From Muscardinus avellanarius (Eukaryota; Chordata; Mammalia; Rodentia; Gliridae): a stretch of 64,000 nt of DNA. This document shows, in pieces, positions 1 through 12,260 of this stretch. The stretch covers positions 142,125,441-142,189,440 of the forward strand of contig OY726561.1 of the NCBI GenBank assembly GCA_963383645.1. Direction: 5' to 3'. Position numbers and translations under genes: made by a program. The notes beneath the pieces are model-generated. The model did not search any database. It saw only the letters and a list, made by a program, of their open reading frames with translations, and had not been told where the DNA came from. Numbering within the stretch: position 1 is the stretch's first letter; the number at the start of each line of letters is the position of its first letter.

Positions 1-221
1 TGGGGGAATCTGCGCACGCAGAGTATTTTGAAAGACGTCTTCAAATGGATCAGGAGACCTTCGTGCTGACGTTTCCGCCGCGCGTGGAGCTTTCGTTTCT
101 TTGGTTACAGACTGCTGTTGCCTTTTGCATCCTAATGACTTGTTTCATTTTCGGATTCTATTAGCTCTCAAATATCAAGAAAGGTGTACTAGCAGAAAAA
201 TGAGTGGAAATAAAATGTAGA
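1..221 (+). other. Unrecognised sequence at the window start (IP6K2 5' region)
   Basis: The first 110 bases contain several CpGs and no repeat match. They could be the edge of the IP6K2 promoter or intron 1. No exon boundary could be supported. Confidence 0.3.
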
Positions 222-456
222 AACTGGGAGGTGTTGGTGGCACACACCTGTAATCCCAGTACTTGGGAAGCTGAGACAGGAGGATTGTAGGTTCAAGGAC
301 AGCCTCAGCAATGTAGCCAGGCTCAGCAGCCTAGGAGACCTTGTTTCCAAAAATATAAAAAATAAATAATAAGGCTGGGGGTAACTAAAGAGTTAGAAAT
401 CCTCTGCGTTCAATCCCCAGTAACACACATACACACACACACACCACACAAAAAGT
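222..456 (+). mobile_element. B1-dID SINE
   Basis: Full-length copy. The left half has the 7SL-like tgtaatcccagtacttgggaagctgag and tgagacaggagg; an A-rich linker follows; the right half has the tRNA/ID-like gttcaatccccagta. It ends in a CA-rich tail. Confidence 0.85.
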
Positions 457-857
457 GTAGAAACCAGTAAAATCTAGTGAATACTAAGGTAAATAGAGTT
501 AGTCACTTCTTAGAATTAAATATTTTGTTAGCAAAATGTACATAGGACAAGAAAGAAATCATCTGGAAGATTAGTTATAATAAAAAATTGCAAAACTTTA
601 GCAGAGTTAAATATTTCAGTTACCAGATTTGGGATTTTTTTCTAAATAAAGGAGTATGATTAGAGTAATTTTGTTGCATTCTAGTATTTCTGACGTTTGC
701 TGAACTTGCATTTTTAGTGAAAAAACATTTTAAGTGAACTAAGGTGCTTATTTGCATAGGTTGTTTCTGTGGGGTTTATATAATTGCATCCTGTAACTTG
801 ATGTTAAGTATTTAAAGAGAAACTTCAGGGCATTTTAATTTTAGACACCATCAGAAT
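457..857 (+). other. Unique AT-rich intronic sequence
   Basis: No exon, repeat family or ORF of note recognised. Confidence 0.4.
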
Positions 858-1855
858 TTATGATGGTGCTGGAGATTGAACCCAGGAGCATTTTACCTCC
901 AAGCTACACTACTAGCCCTGTTTGTTTGTTTGTTTGTTTGTTTGTTTTTGCAGGCCTGGGGGTGGAACCCAGGGTGTTCAACCTCCAAGATACACCCCCT
1001 GTCCTGTTTTTTATTCTTTCTTTTCTTTTCTTTTTTTTTTTTGAAACAGAGTCTAAGTTGCAGAGGGCCTCACTAAGTAGCTGAGGCTGTCCACGAACCT
1101 TGATCCTCCAGTCTAAGCCTTTGGAATGCTGGGATTACAAGCATGTGCCACCATCCTGGCTCTGTTTTTATTTTTTATTTGGAAACACGGTTGCACTAAT
1201 TTTCCAAGACCCTCCCTTAGTAGTTGAGGCTGGGCAAAAACCTGCAGCCCTCCTGTCTCAGCCTCCCAAGCACTGGGAGTACAAGTGTGCACCACCATCC
1301 CCGGCTCCACCATCAGAATTTTTTTGTTGGAGTCTAGGACCATTCTACCTCTGAGCCACACCCCTTGCCCTATTTTTTCTTTATTTTGAAACAGGGTCTC
1401 ACAGAGTTACAAAGGGCCTCACGAAGTAGCTGAGGCTGACTTTGAACCTGTGGGATCCTCTTGTCTCAGCCTCCCAAATGCTGGGCTTACAATCATGTGC
1501 CACCACGCCCAGCTTCACTACCAGAATTTGAAATGGCAAAATGAATAGTTCATTATGACTGATATTAATTGACCAGTTGATTGCCAGTTCATCTGTTAAC
1601 TGTCATTCAGCTTGGTTTACCTGCATTATGACTTTTTTTTTTTTTTGGTGGTGGTACTGGGGGTGGAACCCAGAGGCCTTCTACCTCTGGGCTATACTCC
1701 CAGACCTATTTTTTATATTTTTATTTGGAAACAGGGTCTCACTAAGTTGCTGAGAGCCTCACTAAGTAGCTGAGGCTGGCTTCAAACCTGTGTGATCCTC
1801 CTGTCTCAGCCTCCCAAGCACAGGGATTACAAGCGTGTGCCACCACGCCCAGCTT
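858..1855 (-). mobile_element. Cluster of reverse-oriented B1-dID SINEs
   Basis: At least four copies or fragments (about 858-1165, 1166-1305, 1307-1515, 1632-1855), recognised by ggaacccag...ttctacctc (ID half reversed) followed by gaaacagggtctcac and cctcccaa...gggattaca (7SL half reversed). A GTTT repeat at 919-946 lies inside the first. Short unique sequence separates them. Confidence 0.85.
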
Positions 1856-2216
1856 TCACCAAAAAAATTAAAAAAAAAAAATGAAGTGCTAAGAGCTAGG
1901 ACTGGAATTGAAATTGTAGAAACCAGGTTAGCAGATGTAACAGTCTTCTTTTGTGCTTTGAGGCTTCCTAGATGAGGGATCAGAACATTGTATACCAGCC
2001 TTGTATCTGGCTGAGCAATGTGATGTGCCAAAAGAATGACTGATGAACCTTAGCCAGCCTCCCTTGCAGAGGGATGCGGGAGCCTTCTGTAAGCTCCTGG
2101 GATGTCACTTGTATCTAAGCAACAGGGATGAGCATGAGCCTCCTGGAGGCCAGCTTGCTGTAGTGGAAATTTTCCATTGTTTAGCTCATAAGCAGGATAC
2201 CTTGGGCCTTGGGGAA

Positions 2217-3235
2217 GAGAGGGAGGGAGGGAGGGAGGGAGGGGGGAGGGAGGGAGATGGAACCCAGGGGGCGTTTTACCTCTAAACTACACCTCCCCAG
2301 CCCTATTTTATTTTTATTTTGAAATAGGGTCTCACTAAAGTGTGGAGGGCCTCACTAAGTTTCTGAGGCTGGCAATCCTCCTGTCTCAGACACCCAAGTA
2401 CTAAGATGACAGGCTGTGCCCTGTGCCACCTTGTCCGAAAAGAATTTTCCCAAGTGTGGAGGCACAAGTTTGTAATCCAGTACTTGGGCGATTGAGATGG
2501 GAGGATCCTGAGTTTGAGGCCAGTCTCAGCTACTTAGCAAGGCCGTCCACAACTTAGCAAGACCCTGTTTCAAATATAAAGAATAAAAAAGAGGGCTGGG
2601 GGTGTAGCTTGGAGGTAGAATGCCCTTAGTTCCACCCACCCCCCCAAAAAAAAGTGAAATGACTTAAACCAATTGAATTAAGTTTTTGGAACAAACAACA
2701 TAAGCAGATGATTATTCTCACATCATTAGATTATGTTTTTGCCTCTGCATGCTGTGCAATCAAAGTAGTGTTTTGCAGTCTATTCTGATGATAAAAGCCG
2801 GGCGTGTTGGTGCAAGATTGTAATCCCAATACTTGAGAGGCTGAGACAGGAGGCTCCAGGTTCTCTGCCGACCTCAGCTACTTACTGAGGCTTTCTGAAA
2901 CTTAGTGAGACCTTGTTTTGGAGTAAAGAATAAAAAATTGAAAAATCGGGCTGAGGGTATAGTCGGAGGTAGAATGCCCACCAAAAAAAAAAAAAAAAAA
3001 AAAAAAAAACCCCAAACAACAGCAACAACAACAATTAAAAACTAAGCCGGGCATGGTGGTGCACGCTTGTAATTTGGGAAGCTGAGACTGGAAGATCATG
3101 GTTCACGGACAGCCTCAGCTACTTAGTGAGGCCCTCTGCAACTTAGATCCTGTTTCAAAATAAAGAATAAATAAGGCAGGGGATGTAGCTTGGAGGTTGA
3201 ATGTCCCTGGGTTCCATCCCCAAACCCGCAAAAAC
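2217..3235. mobile_element. Mixed-orientation SINE cluster with GGGA tract
   Basis: A (GGGA)n tract at 2218-2258 forms the tail of a reverse copy (to about 2440). It is followed by forward copies at about 2441-2655, 2796-3010 (with a long A tract) and 3040-3235. Confidence 0.8.
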
Positions 3236-3366
3236 AAAAAACTGATGATAAAGAAACATCCCTTTCCCTGAAAAATTGAATTTAGAGTTCAGGTCAGAGT
3301 TTGAAGATAAAGATAGTCTGCCAAGATGATGTGTAGTTGGTTTATATTTATCTCTGTCCTCCATCC

Positions 3367-3515
3367 TGTTTTTTTTTTTTTTTTTTTTTTGTTTACAGTA
3401 GTGGGGTTTGAACTCAGGGGCATTCTACCTCCAAGCTACACCCCGAATTGTATTTTATATTATTATTATATATTATATTTTATATATTATATATTATTAT
3501 ATATATTATATTTTA

Positions 3516-3558
<43 letters not shown>

Positions 3559-4270
3559 TTGGTGGTACTGGGGTTCCTGGAAGCCCTTCTACCTCCGGGC
3601 TACACTCCCAGACCTATTTTTACATTTTTTTTTAACCTATTTTTTTTTTTTTTACCTATTTTTACATTTGGAAACAGGGTCTCCTAAGCCAGCGCACGTG
3701 GCTGGCTTCGAACCTGCGCGGTCCTCCTGTCTCTGCCTCCCAAGCGCAGGGATTACAAGCCTGCGCCACCACACCTGGCTAATTTTTTCTTTTTTTAAAA
3801 CAGGGTCTTGCTAAGTTGCTGAGACTGACTTCAAACCTGTGATCCTGTTTCAGCCTCCCAAATACTGGAATTACAGGTGTATGCCATCCCACCCAATCTG
3901 CGACAACATTTCTGTTTTTTCTTTTTCTTTTTGGAGGTGGGAAGAACTGGAGATTTAATCCAGGGGCATTTTACCTGCAAGCCACACCACCAGCCCTATA
4001 TTATTTTTTAGTTTGAAACAGGGTATCTGTCACCTCACCTTTGTAAAGGACAGATAAAACTTTAATCATTAAAAGGTCCCTAAATCCGGGTGTGGGGACA
4101 CAAGTTTGTAATCCTAGCATTTGGGAGGCTGAGACAGGAGGATTGAGGTTCCCAGATAACCTCAGCTACTTAGTGAGACTCTGTTTCAAAATAAAGAATA
4201 GGGCTGGGGATATAGCTCAGAGGTAGAATGCCCCCGGGTTCCATCCCCAATACCACACACATACAAAAAA
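3367..4270. mobile_element. SINE cluster including a hairpin-subfamily copy and an AT/ATT microsatellite
   Basis: Reverse copies occupy about 3367-4045. One at 3561-3780 carries the GCCAGC...GCTGGC hairpin of the third SINE subfamily. A TAT/ATT tract at 3450-3558 splits the first. A forward copy follows at 4080-4270. Confidence 0.8.
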
Positions 4271-4545
4271 GGTTCCTGAAAGGTTTGAGCCCCTGCCCCG
4301 CAGGGGGCGGGGCCCTGTGATTCCCAGAGGAGACCACGCCCCTCGATTTAAGGGAGCCTGTGCTACCTCAAGGAGAGAAGCCCGATAGACACACACAGAA
4401 AGAGACAGAGAGGCCGCTCTCCCCACTAGACCCCACGGCCCACGGGGCTGGCGGCCGGCTCCCCACGAATAAAGGCATCCATACTGCCTATAATGAATTT
4501 CCGCGTGTATCTGTGCGCCAATGGAACCCGTCACATCTTTATTTA
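4271..4545 (+). mobile_element. Possible solo LTR fragment (endogenous retrovirus-like)
   Basis: A non-SINE island between SINEs with LTR-like order: GC box (GGGGGCGGGGCC near 4304), TATA-like GATTTAAG at 4345, then AATAAA at 4468. No coding sequence is attached. The family could not be named; it could also be other unique DNA. Confidence 0.4.
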
Positions 4546-5567
4546 TTAATCAGTTCCCTACAACTGGGCATAATGACACATGCCTATAATCAAAAGTACT
4601 TGGACCTGAGCATGGTGGCGCACACTTGTAATCCCAGCATTTGGGAGAGAGAGGAATAGGAAGATCGAAGCAACTTATGCAGTCCGCGAACTGTGATCCT
4701 CTGGTCTCAGGCTCCCGAATGCTGGGATTACAAGCGTGCGCCACCACGTCCGCCTGACACCCTGTTTTTAAATAGAGATAAACTAGGCCTGGGAGCAGGT
4801 ATGGTGGCACACGCTGACTAACAACGAAGCTTTCAAAGTGAGCAGTTTGCTTTAGGATGTGTTGCTGTCCTAAAGCAGTTGGTTTCGCAAGTTTCTGAGG
4901 GAAACTGTAGATCTCCTTAAAAGCCTCTACCATCAGGAAGCACTTTGAGCGAAGTCAGAGGAAGCTCTTTTCTTTTGTATGTGGTGCTGAGGATGGAACC
5001 AAGAGGCCTTTACCTCTGGGCTACACTCCTAGACATACTTTATATTTTATTTGGAAGCAGTCTCACTATGTTGCTGAGAGCCTCACTCAGTAGCTGAGGT
5101 TGGCCAAACCTGTGCCATACTTCTGTCCCAGCCTCCCAAGTGCTGGGATTACAAGCGTGCGCCACCATGCCCAGCTGAAGCCCTTATTTTGACCAAGACA
5201 GCGCTGAGGCTGAGTTTTGGCTGAGTGGCCGAAGATGCTCAAGCAAGCCCAGGTAGCAGGGGTGGGAAGGGGATTTAGCCAGTGAGTTTGCATGTAGAAC
5301 CCATTCATGAGTGAATATATATGATCTAACTATTAATACATACTGAAAATTTCATGACTTTAATAATGTGTTACAGTTGGGTGTGGTGGCACATACTTGT
5401 AATCCCGGCATTTGGGAGGTTGAGACTGGAGGATCGCGGTTCGCAGACAACCTCAGCTACATAGTGAGGTCCTCCGCAACTTAGTGGACCCTGTTTCAAA
5501 ATAAAGAATAAAGAATAGGGCAGGGGGGTAGAGGTCAAAAGTCCCTGGGTTCCATCCCCAGACTTGC

Positions 5568-5610
<43 letters not shown>

Positions 5611-5860
5611 CTGGGAGTGTAGCTCAGAGGTAGAATGCCCCTGAGTTCTATCTCTAGTACTGCCAAAAAAAAATTAGCTTGGGAGGCTGAGACAGGAGGA
5701 TCGCACAGGTTCAAAGCCAGCCTCAGCTACTTAGTGAGGCTCTCAGCAACTTAGTGGGACCCTGTTTCCAAATAAAGTATAAAATAGGTCTGGGAGTGTA
5801 GCCCAGAGGTAGAAAGCCTCTGGGTTCCACCCCTACCTAGTACTGCCAAAAAAAAAAAAT
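4546..5860. mobile_element. SINE cluster with CA microsatellite
   Basis: Mosaic forward fragments at 4560-4800, a reverse copy at 4976-5175, and forward copies at 5371-5600, 5608-5670 and 5671-5860. (CA)n at 5571-5608 grew in the tail of one copy. Unique sequence lies at 4800-4975 and 5176-5370. Confidence 0.8.
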
Positions 5861-6012
5861 CCTTTCTAGAAGTAGAATATACAGTGAGATTCAAAATTTT
5901 AAGTATAATTTGATGAATTTTAGCTTTTTTATGTGTGTATGTATGTGTGGTACTGAAAATTATATAATCATTCCCCAAATAAATATAATGCAAAAGGGTG
6001 TATTCATTTAGA

Positions 6013-6120
6013 GTCACCCCTCCATGCCAGTGTGGTATGGAGCTGTATTTCTATTTTCTGTATTTCTATCTTTCTAATAAACTTCTTTAAATCTTCAGCA
6101 ACAACAACAACAAAAAAAAA
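6013..6120 (+). mobile_element. Dispersed repeat, copy 1, with AATAAA and A-rich tail
   Basis: The stretch from tcacccctccatgcc through ctgtatttctatctttctaataaac ends with an AAC/A tail. The same sequence recurs at 36873. AATAAA is at 6076. It resembles the 3' end of a retroelement; the family is unknown to me. Confidence 0.6.
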
Positions 6121-6125
6121 ATGCA

Positions 6126-7987
6126 AAAGAAAATAGGGCTGGGGTATAGCTCAGAAGTAGAATGCCCCTGGGTTCTGTCCCTTGTACCACAAAACAAAAA
6201 CAAAAATTCAGGAGTTGGGTTGACAAGGAAAATTGGTTTATTTAAAACCAGCTTCAGAGCCGGGCGTGGTGGTGCACGCTTGTAATCCCAGCATTCGGGA
6301 GGCTGAGACTGGAGGATCGCGGTTCGCAGACAGCCTCAGCTACGTAGTGAGGCCCTCTGCAACTCAGTGAGACCCGGTTTCAAAATAAAGAATAAAAAAT
6401 AGGGCAGGGGGTGTAGCTCGGAGGTAGAATGCCCCTGAGTTCCATCCCCAGACCCGCCAAACAAACAAACAAACAAACAAAAAAACCAGCTTCAAATTCC
6501 CACGTTTGGGAGGCTGAGACAGGAGGATTGTGCAGGTTCGAAGCCAGCCGCAGCTACTTAGTGAGGCTCTCAGAAACTTAGTGAGACCCTGTTTCCAAAT
6601 AAAATATAAACTAGGTCTGGGAGTATAGCCCAGAGGTAGAAAGCCTCTGGGTTCCACCCCCAGGACTAAAAAAAAAAAAAAAGTAAAAACCAGCTTCAAG
6701 AAAGGTAGAGGAGACCCATTTTGTCTTAAATTTCCATCCTGGGGGGCCTCAGGGGTGAGGAAAGCATTTTTAATTAATTAATTTATAAAGTTTTTTTTTT
6801 TTTTTCCCAGGAGGGTAACTGGTTTGAAGACAGCCTCATCAAGTGGTGAGACTCATCAACCTAGTCAGACCCTGTTTCAAAAACAAAAATTATCAGGAGT
6901 GGTGGTGAACACTTGTAATCCCTGCGCTTGGGAGGCTGAAACAGGAGGATCTCACAGGTTCAAAGCCAGCCTCAGCTACTTAGGCTATCAGCAACTTAGT
7001 GAGACCCGGTTTCCATATACAATAGGTCTGGAAGTATAGCCCGGAGGTGGAAAGCCCCTGGGTTCCTCCTTTAGTAGCACCAAAAAAAAAAAACTAAAAT
7101 AAGCCGGGCGTGGTGGCGCACGCTTATAATCCCAGCATTTGGGAGGTTGAGACCGGAGGATGGCGGTTTGCAGATAGCCTCAGCTACTTAGTGCGACCCT
7201 CTTTCAAAATAAAGAATAAAAATAGGGCGAGGGGGTAGCTCGGAGGTCCAGTGCCCCTGGGTTCCATCCCCAGACCCGCAAAAAAAGCCAGCTGTGTGGT
7301 GGCACGCTTGTGATTCTAGCATTTGGGAGGCAGAGACGGGAGTATTGTGGTTTGAAGCCAGCTTCAGCTACTTAGGCCCTCTGCAACTCAGTGATGAGAC
7401 CTGTTTCAAAATAAAGAATAAAAATAGGGCTGGGAGTGTAGCTGGGAGGTAGGAAGCCGTTGGATTTCACCCCCAGTACCACAAAAAAATAAAATAAAAA
7501 ATAGGGCTGGGAGCCGGGCGTGGTGGCGCACGTTTGTAATCCCAGCATTTGGGAGGCTGAGACACGAGGGTCACAATTTGTGGACAGCCTCAGCTACTTA
7601 GTGAGGCCCTTTGCAACTTTGTGAGACCCTGTTTCAAAATAAAGAATAAAGCCAGGTGTGGTGGCGCATGCTTGTAATCCCAGCATTCAGGAGGCTGAGA
7701 CTAGAGGATCCTGGTTCGCGTACAGCCTCAGCTAGTCTGTTAGGCCCTCCGCAACTTAGACCCTATTTCAAAATAAAGAATAAAAGCCAGGCGTAGTGGC
7801 GCACGCTTGTAATCAGCTTGGGAGGCTGAGACAGGAGGATCGCACAGGTTCAAAGCCAGCCTCAGCTACTGAGTGAGGCTCTCAGCAACTTAGTGAGACC
7901 TTGTTTCCAAATAAAATATAAAAATAGGTCTGGGAGTATAGCCTGGAGGTAGAAAGCCCCTGGGTTCCGCCCCCAGCACCACCAAAA

Positions 7988-8022
<35 letters not shown>

Positions 8023-8835
8023 ATATAAAAAGAAAGAATAAAAAATAGAGCACAGGTTGTGCAGACCTCAAACAAACAAACAAACAAACAGGGCTGGAAG
8101 TCTAGCTCAGAGGTAGACTGCCCCTGGGTTCCATCCTTAATACCGGTAGATAGATAGATAAATAAATAAATAAATAAATAAATGCCAGGCACGGTGGCAT
8201 TCACTTGTAATTTAGTACATGGGAGGCTGAGACAGGAGGATCTCAAGTTCATAGCCAGCCTCAGCTACTTAGTAAAGCTCTCTGCAATTTAGTGAGACCA
8301 TGTTTTGAAATAAATAATACATAATTGGGCTGGGGGTATAGGTCAGAGATAGAATACCTCTGGGTTCAATCACCAGTACTGCAAAAAAAATTAAAAACCA
8401 ATAAAATAAAAATAATTGTAAGCCCATTGTAAGCTGGACGCGGTTTCGCACAGTTGTCATCCCAGCATTCGGGAGGCTGAGACAGGAGGATCGCGGTTCG
8501 CAGACAGCCTCAGCTACTTAGTGAGGCCCTCTGCAACTCAGTGAGACCCTGTTTCAAAAAATAGGGCAGGGGTGTAGCTTGGAGGTCTAATACCTCTGGG
8601 TTCCATCCCCAGACCCGCAAAAAACAAACAACAAAAAAAACCAGTTGTGCTGGCACATATATGTAATTCCAATTTGGGGGAGGCAGGGAGAGAAGGATTG
8701 CAGTTTCAAAGATGGCTACTTTGACTTTTATCAACCTAGAGAGACCCTGTTTCGAAATAAAAATAAAATAGGAGTGGGGTGTGGTGTAGAGGTAGAATGC
8801 CCCTGGGTTCAATTCCCAAATACCACCAAAAAAAC
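6126..8835 (+). mobile_element. Array of about 13 forward B1-dID SINEs
   Basis: Nearly continuous copies in one orientation, with starts near 6258, 6495, 6890, 7103, 7290, 7510, 7650, 7785, 8180, 8430 and 8640, plus stand-alone ID-like halves (6130, 8085). Two subfamilies alternate: type A (cggttcgcagacagcc, tagggcagg, ccccagacccgc) and type B (gcacaggttcaaagcc, ataggtctgggag, cccccagtaccacc). An (AAAT)n tract lies at 7985-8025. Confidence 0.85.
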
Positions 8836-8989
8836 CCAACTCCTGTGTACTCATTTTGTCACCAAGACTTGTGCCCTATTTGCTGCCTAGCTTTCTGGGA
8901 AGTCTGGTGAGGGGGAGGTTTCCCTTTAGCATCATCTTGCCGAGACATTGTTTAAGGCTGGCGTGGCAGGCCTGTTGATGAAGAGTTGT

Positions 8990-9215
8990 GGTTTTTGTTT
9001 GTTTGTGTTTGTAGTACTAGAGATCGAACCCAGGGGCATTTTACCCCCAGCTACATCCTTACCCCTTTTATATCTATTTGCTTTGAAACAGGGTCTCACT
9101 GGGTTCCTGAGAGTCTCACTAAGTTGCTGAGGCTGGCCTTGAGCCTGAGATCCTCCAGTTTCAGCCTCCTATGTACTGGGATCACAGGCACGTGCCATCA
9201 CGCCTGACGGCCTTT
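8990..9215 (-). mobile_element. Reverse B1-dID SINE
   Basis: Complete reversed copy from the GTTT-rich tail to cacgtgccatcacgcctgac. Confidence 0.85.
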
Positions 9216-9800
9216 TTGCATTTCTGTCAGTATCGTATGATCCAGTGACTGACCTTAGTGGGTAGTCTTGGGTGGGGTATGCACGCGTGTGTGTTGGGCA
9301 GTGATTCTGAGACTCATCGGGAAGGAGGTTTGAGCGCCAGCCGCGAGGGACTCCTTATGCCGTCACCTGTGACTGCCTGGCCCTGAGTTTTTTTGAAGCA
9401 GAGTAAGTGTCTCCAGTAGACCCATTTGTAGTCCCATTAGCTAGATTCTGGATGAATGAAGCTAAGGCAGGGACTCTCGGGAGTCGTGGCTGTATTGTTT
9501 GCAGTACTTAGCATTAATGCTAATATTGAGGCATTGTTTCTAGCAGATGTTTAGTTAAAGCAGTCTTGGCCATGGACCCTGGGTAAAACTGTTTCCTGTC
9601 CTGTGGTTTGGCTTTGTTCCTTACATGTTGACAGTTTCATGGATAACTGTGAAGCAATGGGAAAAGCTAAAATAGATGCTAAATCTGAAGCCAGCATTTT
9701 GTAATTATTCTCAGTCTCCCCGAGTACATAGTCCATCCACATACTGCATGGACTTTAACCATTAATAATCCAGAAGTAGGAAGCTGGACCTTATTCTTTG
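9216..9800 (+). other. Unique intronic sequence
   Basis: Single-copy looking sequence without recognised exon or repeat. Confidence 0.4.
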
Positions 9801-12260
9801 TGTATGTATGGTACTGGAGATTGAACTCAGGGACATTCTACCTCCGAGTTATACCCCCAGCGCTATATTTTTGCTTGTTTTTAAATTTTTGAAACAAGGG
9901 CCTCAGGAAGTTGCTGAGGCTGGCCAGGAACCTATGATCCTCCTGTCTCAGCCTCTCAAGTATTGGGATTATAGGTGTTGCCACCACACCTGGCTTCCTA
10001 TTTTATTTTTTATTTTGAAACAGTCTCACTAATTTGCTAAGGTGCTAAGGGTCTCACTATGTTGCTGAGACTGGCTTTCAACCTGTGACCCTCCTCTCCT
10101 GTTCTTTCTTCTCAAGTAGTGCTGGGATTATATGTATGCACACCTAGTGTATCTTTTTTTTTTTTTTTTTTTTTTGGTACTAGAGATTGAACATGGGCAT
10201 TTTACCTCCAAGCTCTACCCCCGCCCCCTGCTGTGTGTGTGTGTGTGTGTGTGTAAGAGAGGAAGAATGAATAATGTGAGTTTCTGGGAATTGAACCCAG
10301 GGGCATTCTACCTTTGAATTATACCATATTTATCTATTTATTTACTTATTTATTTATTACAGTACTGGGAATGGAACCCAGGGGCAGTCTACCTCCGAAG
10401 TACACTCCCAGCCCTACTTTTTAGTCTTTTTATTGTTGAAACAGGGTCTCACTGAGTTGCGAAGGGCCTCACTAAGTAACTGAGACAGTCAGTGAACAAT
10501 GATCCTACAGTCTCAGCCTCCCGAATGCTGGGATTACAAGCTTGTGCCACCACACCCGGCTCTTCCTTTTTTTTTTTTGTGGGTCTGAGGATGGAACCCA
10601 GGGCATTCAACCTCCGAGCTACACCCCCTGCCCTATTTTTTATTATTTAATTTGAAACAGGGTCTCACTAAGTTGCAGAGGGCCTCACTAAGTAGCTGAG
10701 GCTGGCCATGAACCTGTGATCCTTCTGTCTCAGCCTCCTAAGTACTGTGATTACAGGTGTGCGCCACCATGCCTGGCTATCTTTAAATGTTTAAAAACTA
10801 TTAAAGGTGGGAAGCCTGGCATGGTGGCGCATGCTTGTAATCCCAGCATTCGGGAGGCTGAAACTGGAGGATCGCAGTTCGCATACAGCCTCAGCTACTT
10901 AGTGAGGCCCTCTGCAACTTAGTGAGACCCTGTTTCAAAATAAAGAATAAAAAATAGGGCAGAGAGTGTAGCTCGGAGGTCAAATGCCCCTGGGTTCCAT
11001 CCCCAGACCCACAAAACAAACAAACAAAAAAACTATTAAAGGTAGTGAGGCCTCCCTCCATCTTAGGGAGATCCTGTTTCAAAATAAAGAATAAGCCGGG
11101 CGTGGTGGCGCACGCTTGTAATCCCAGCATTCGGGAGGCTGAGACCGGAGGATCGTGGTTCGCAGACAGCCTCAGCTACTTAGTGAGGCCCTCTGCAACT
11201 CAGTGAGACCCGGTTTTAAAGAATCAAAAATAGGGCAGGGAGTGTAGCTCGGAGGTAGTGTCCCCCTAGGTTCCATCCCCAGACCCGCAAAATAAAATAA
11301 AATAAAGAATGAATGAATAAAATCAGAGGATGTAGCTTGGAGGTAGAATGTCCTGGATTCAATCCCTAGCACCACACACACCAAAAAAAGCAACAAAAAA
11401 CGATTAAAGAATCAGTACCTGCCTAGTGGTACATGCCTATAATCCCAGTATTTGAGAGGTGGAAACAGGAGGATTGCAGGTTCAAGGCCAGCCTCAACAA
11501 GTTAAGAGAGATCTGCAGCAACCTAGTGAAACTCTATTTCAAAAATTAAGAAAGAAGCCTGACGTGGTGGCACATGCTTGTAATCCCCGGGCTTGGGAGG
11601 CAGAGACAGGAGGATCGGCACAGGTTAGAAGCCAGCCGCGCTGGCTTAAGACACCCTGTTTCCCAATAAAAATATAAAAATATAGGTCTGGGAGTGTAGC
11701 TCGGAGGTAGAAGGGTTTCCAGGAACCCCAGTACCACCAAAAACAAAAAAGCAAGCAAGCAAGCGGGCTGGGAGTGTAGTTTGGAGGTAGAATACCATTG
11801 GGTACCAAAAATAAAAAGGAAGCCGGGCATGGTGGCACACACTTGTAATCCCAGCATTTGAGAGGCTGAGACAGGGTGATTGTGGTTCGTGGACAGCCTC
11901 TGCTGGGAGTCGGGCATGGTGGTGCACGATTATAATCCCCGCGCTTGGGAGGCTGAGACAGGAGGATCGCACAGGTTCAAAGCCAGCCTCAGCTACTGAG
12001 TGAGGCTCTCGGCAACTTAGTGAGACCCTGTTTCCAAATAAAGTATAAAATAGGTCTGGGAGTGTAGCCCAGAGGTAGAAAACCCCCTGGGTTCCACCCT
12101 CAGTAGCACACACACACAAAAAGTTGGGGATGTAACTCAGAGGTAAAATGCTCCTGAGTTCCATCCCCAGTACTTCAAAATATGGGGGGGGGGGGTATTG
12201 GGGGTGTGGCTTGGAGAGGTAGAATGCCTTCTGGATCAATCCCAGGTGCTCAAAAAGAAG
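9801..12260. mobile_element. SINE block: reverse copies then forward copies
   Basis: Reverse copies run to about 10780 (including a GT tract at 10229-10254), then forward copies at 10810-11020, 11096-11290, 11290-11395, 11410-11750 and 11820-12260. The copy at 11560-11750 is hairpin-type (aagccagc cgc gctggctt). Confidence 0.85.

Noticed and set aside
6130..6210. tRNA-like segments (tagctcagaggtagaatgcccctgggttcaatccccag)
   Set aside because: They resemble a tRNA D-arm and T-arm, but are the ID-like half of SINEs; no complete cloverleaf or anticodon arm is present.
860..12239. Many 60-200 codon frames with phrases such as LPPSYTP or HACNPS
   Set aside because: These are six-frame translations of the SINEs (the tacctcc...acaccccc and gtaatcccagc segments) and recur wherever a SINE lies.
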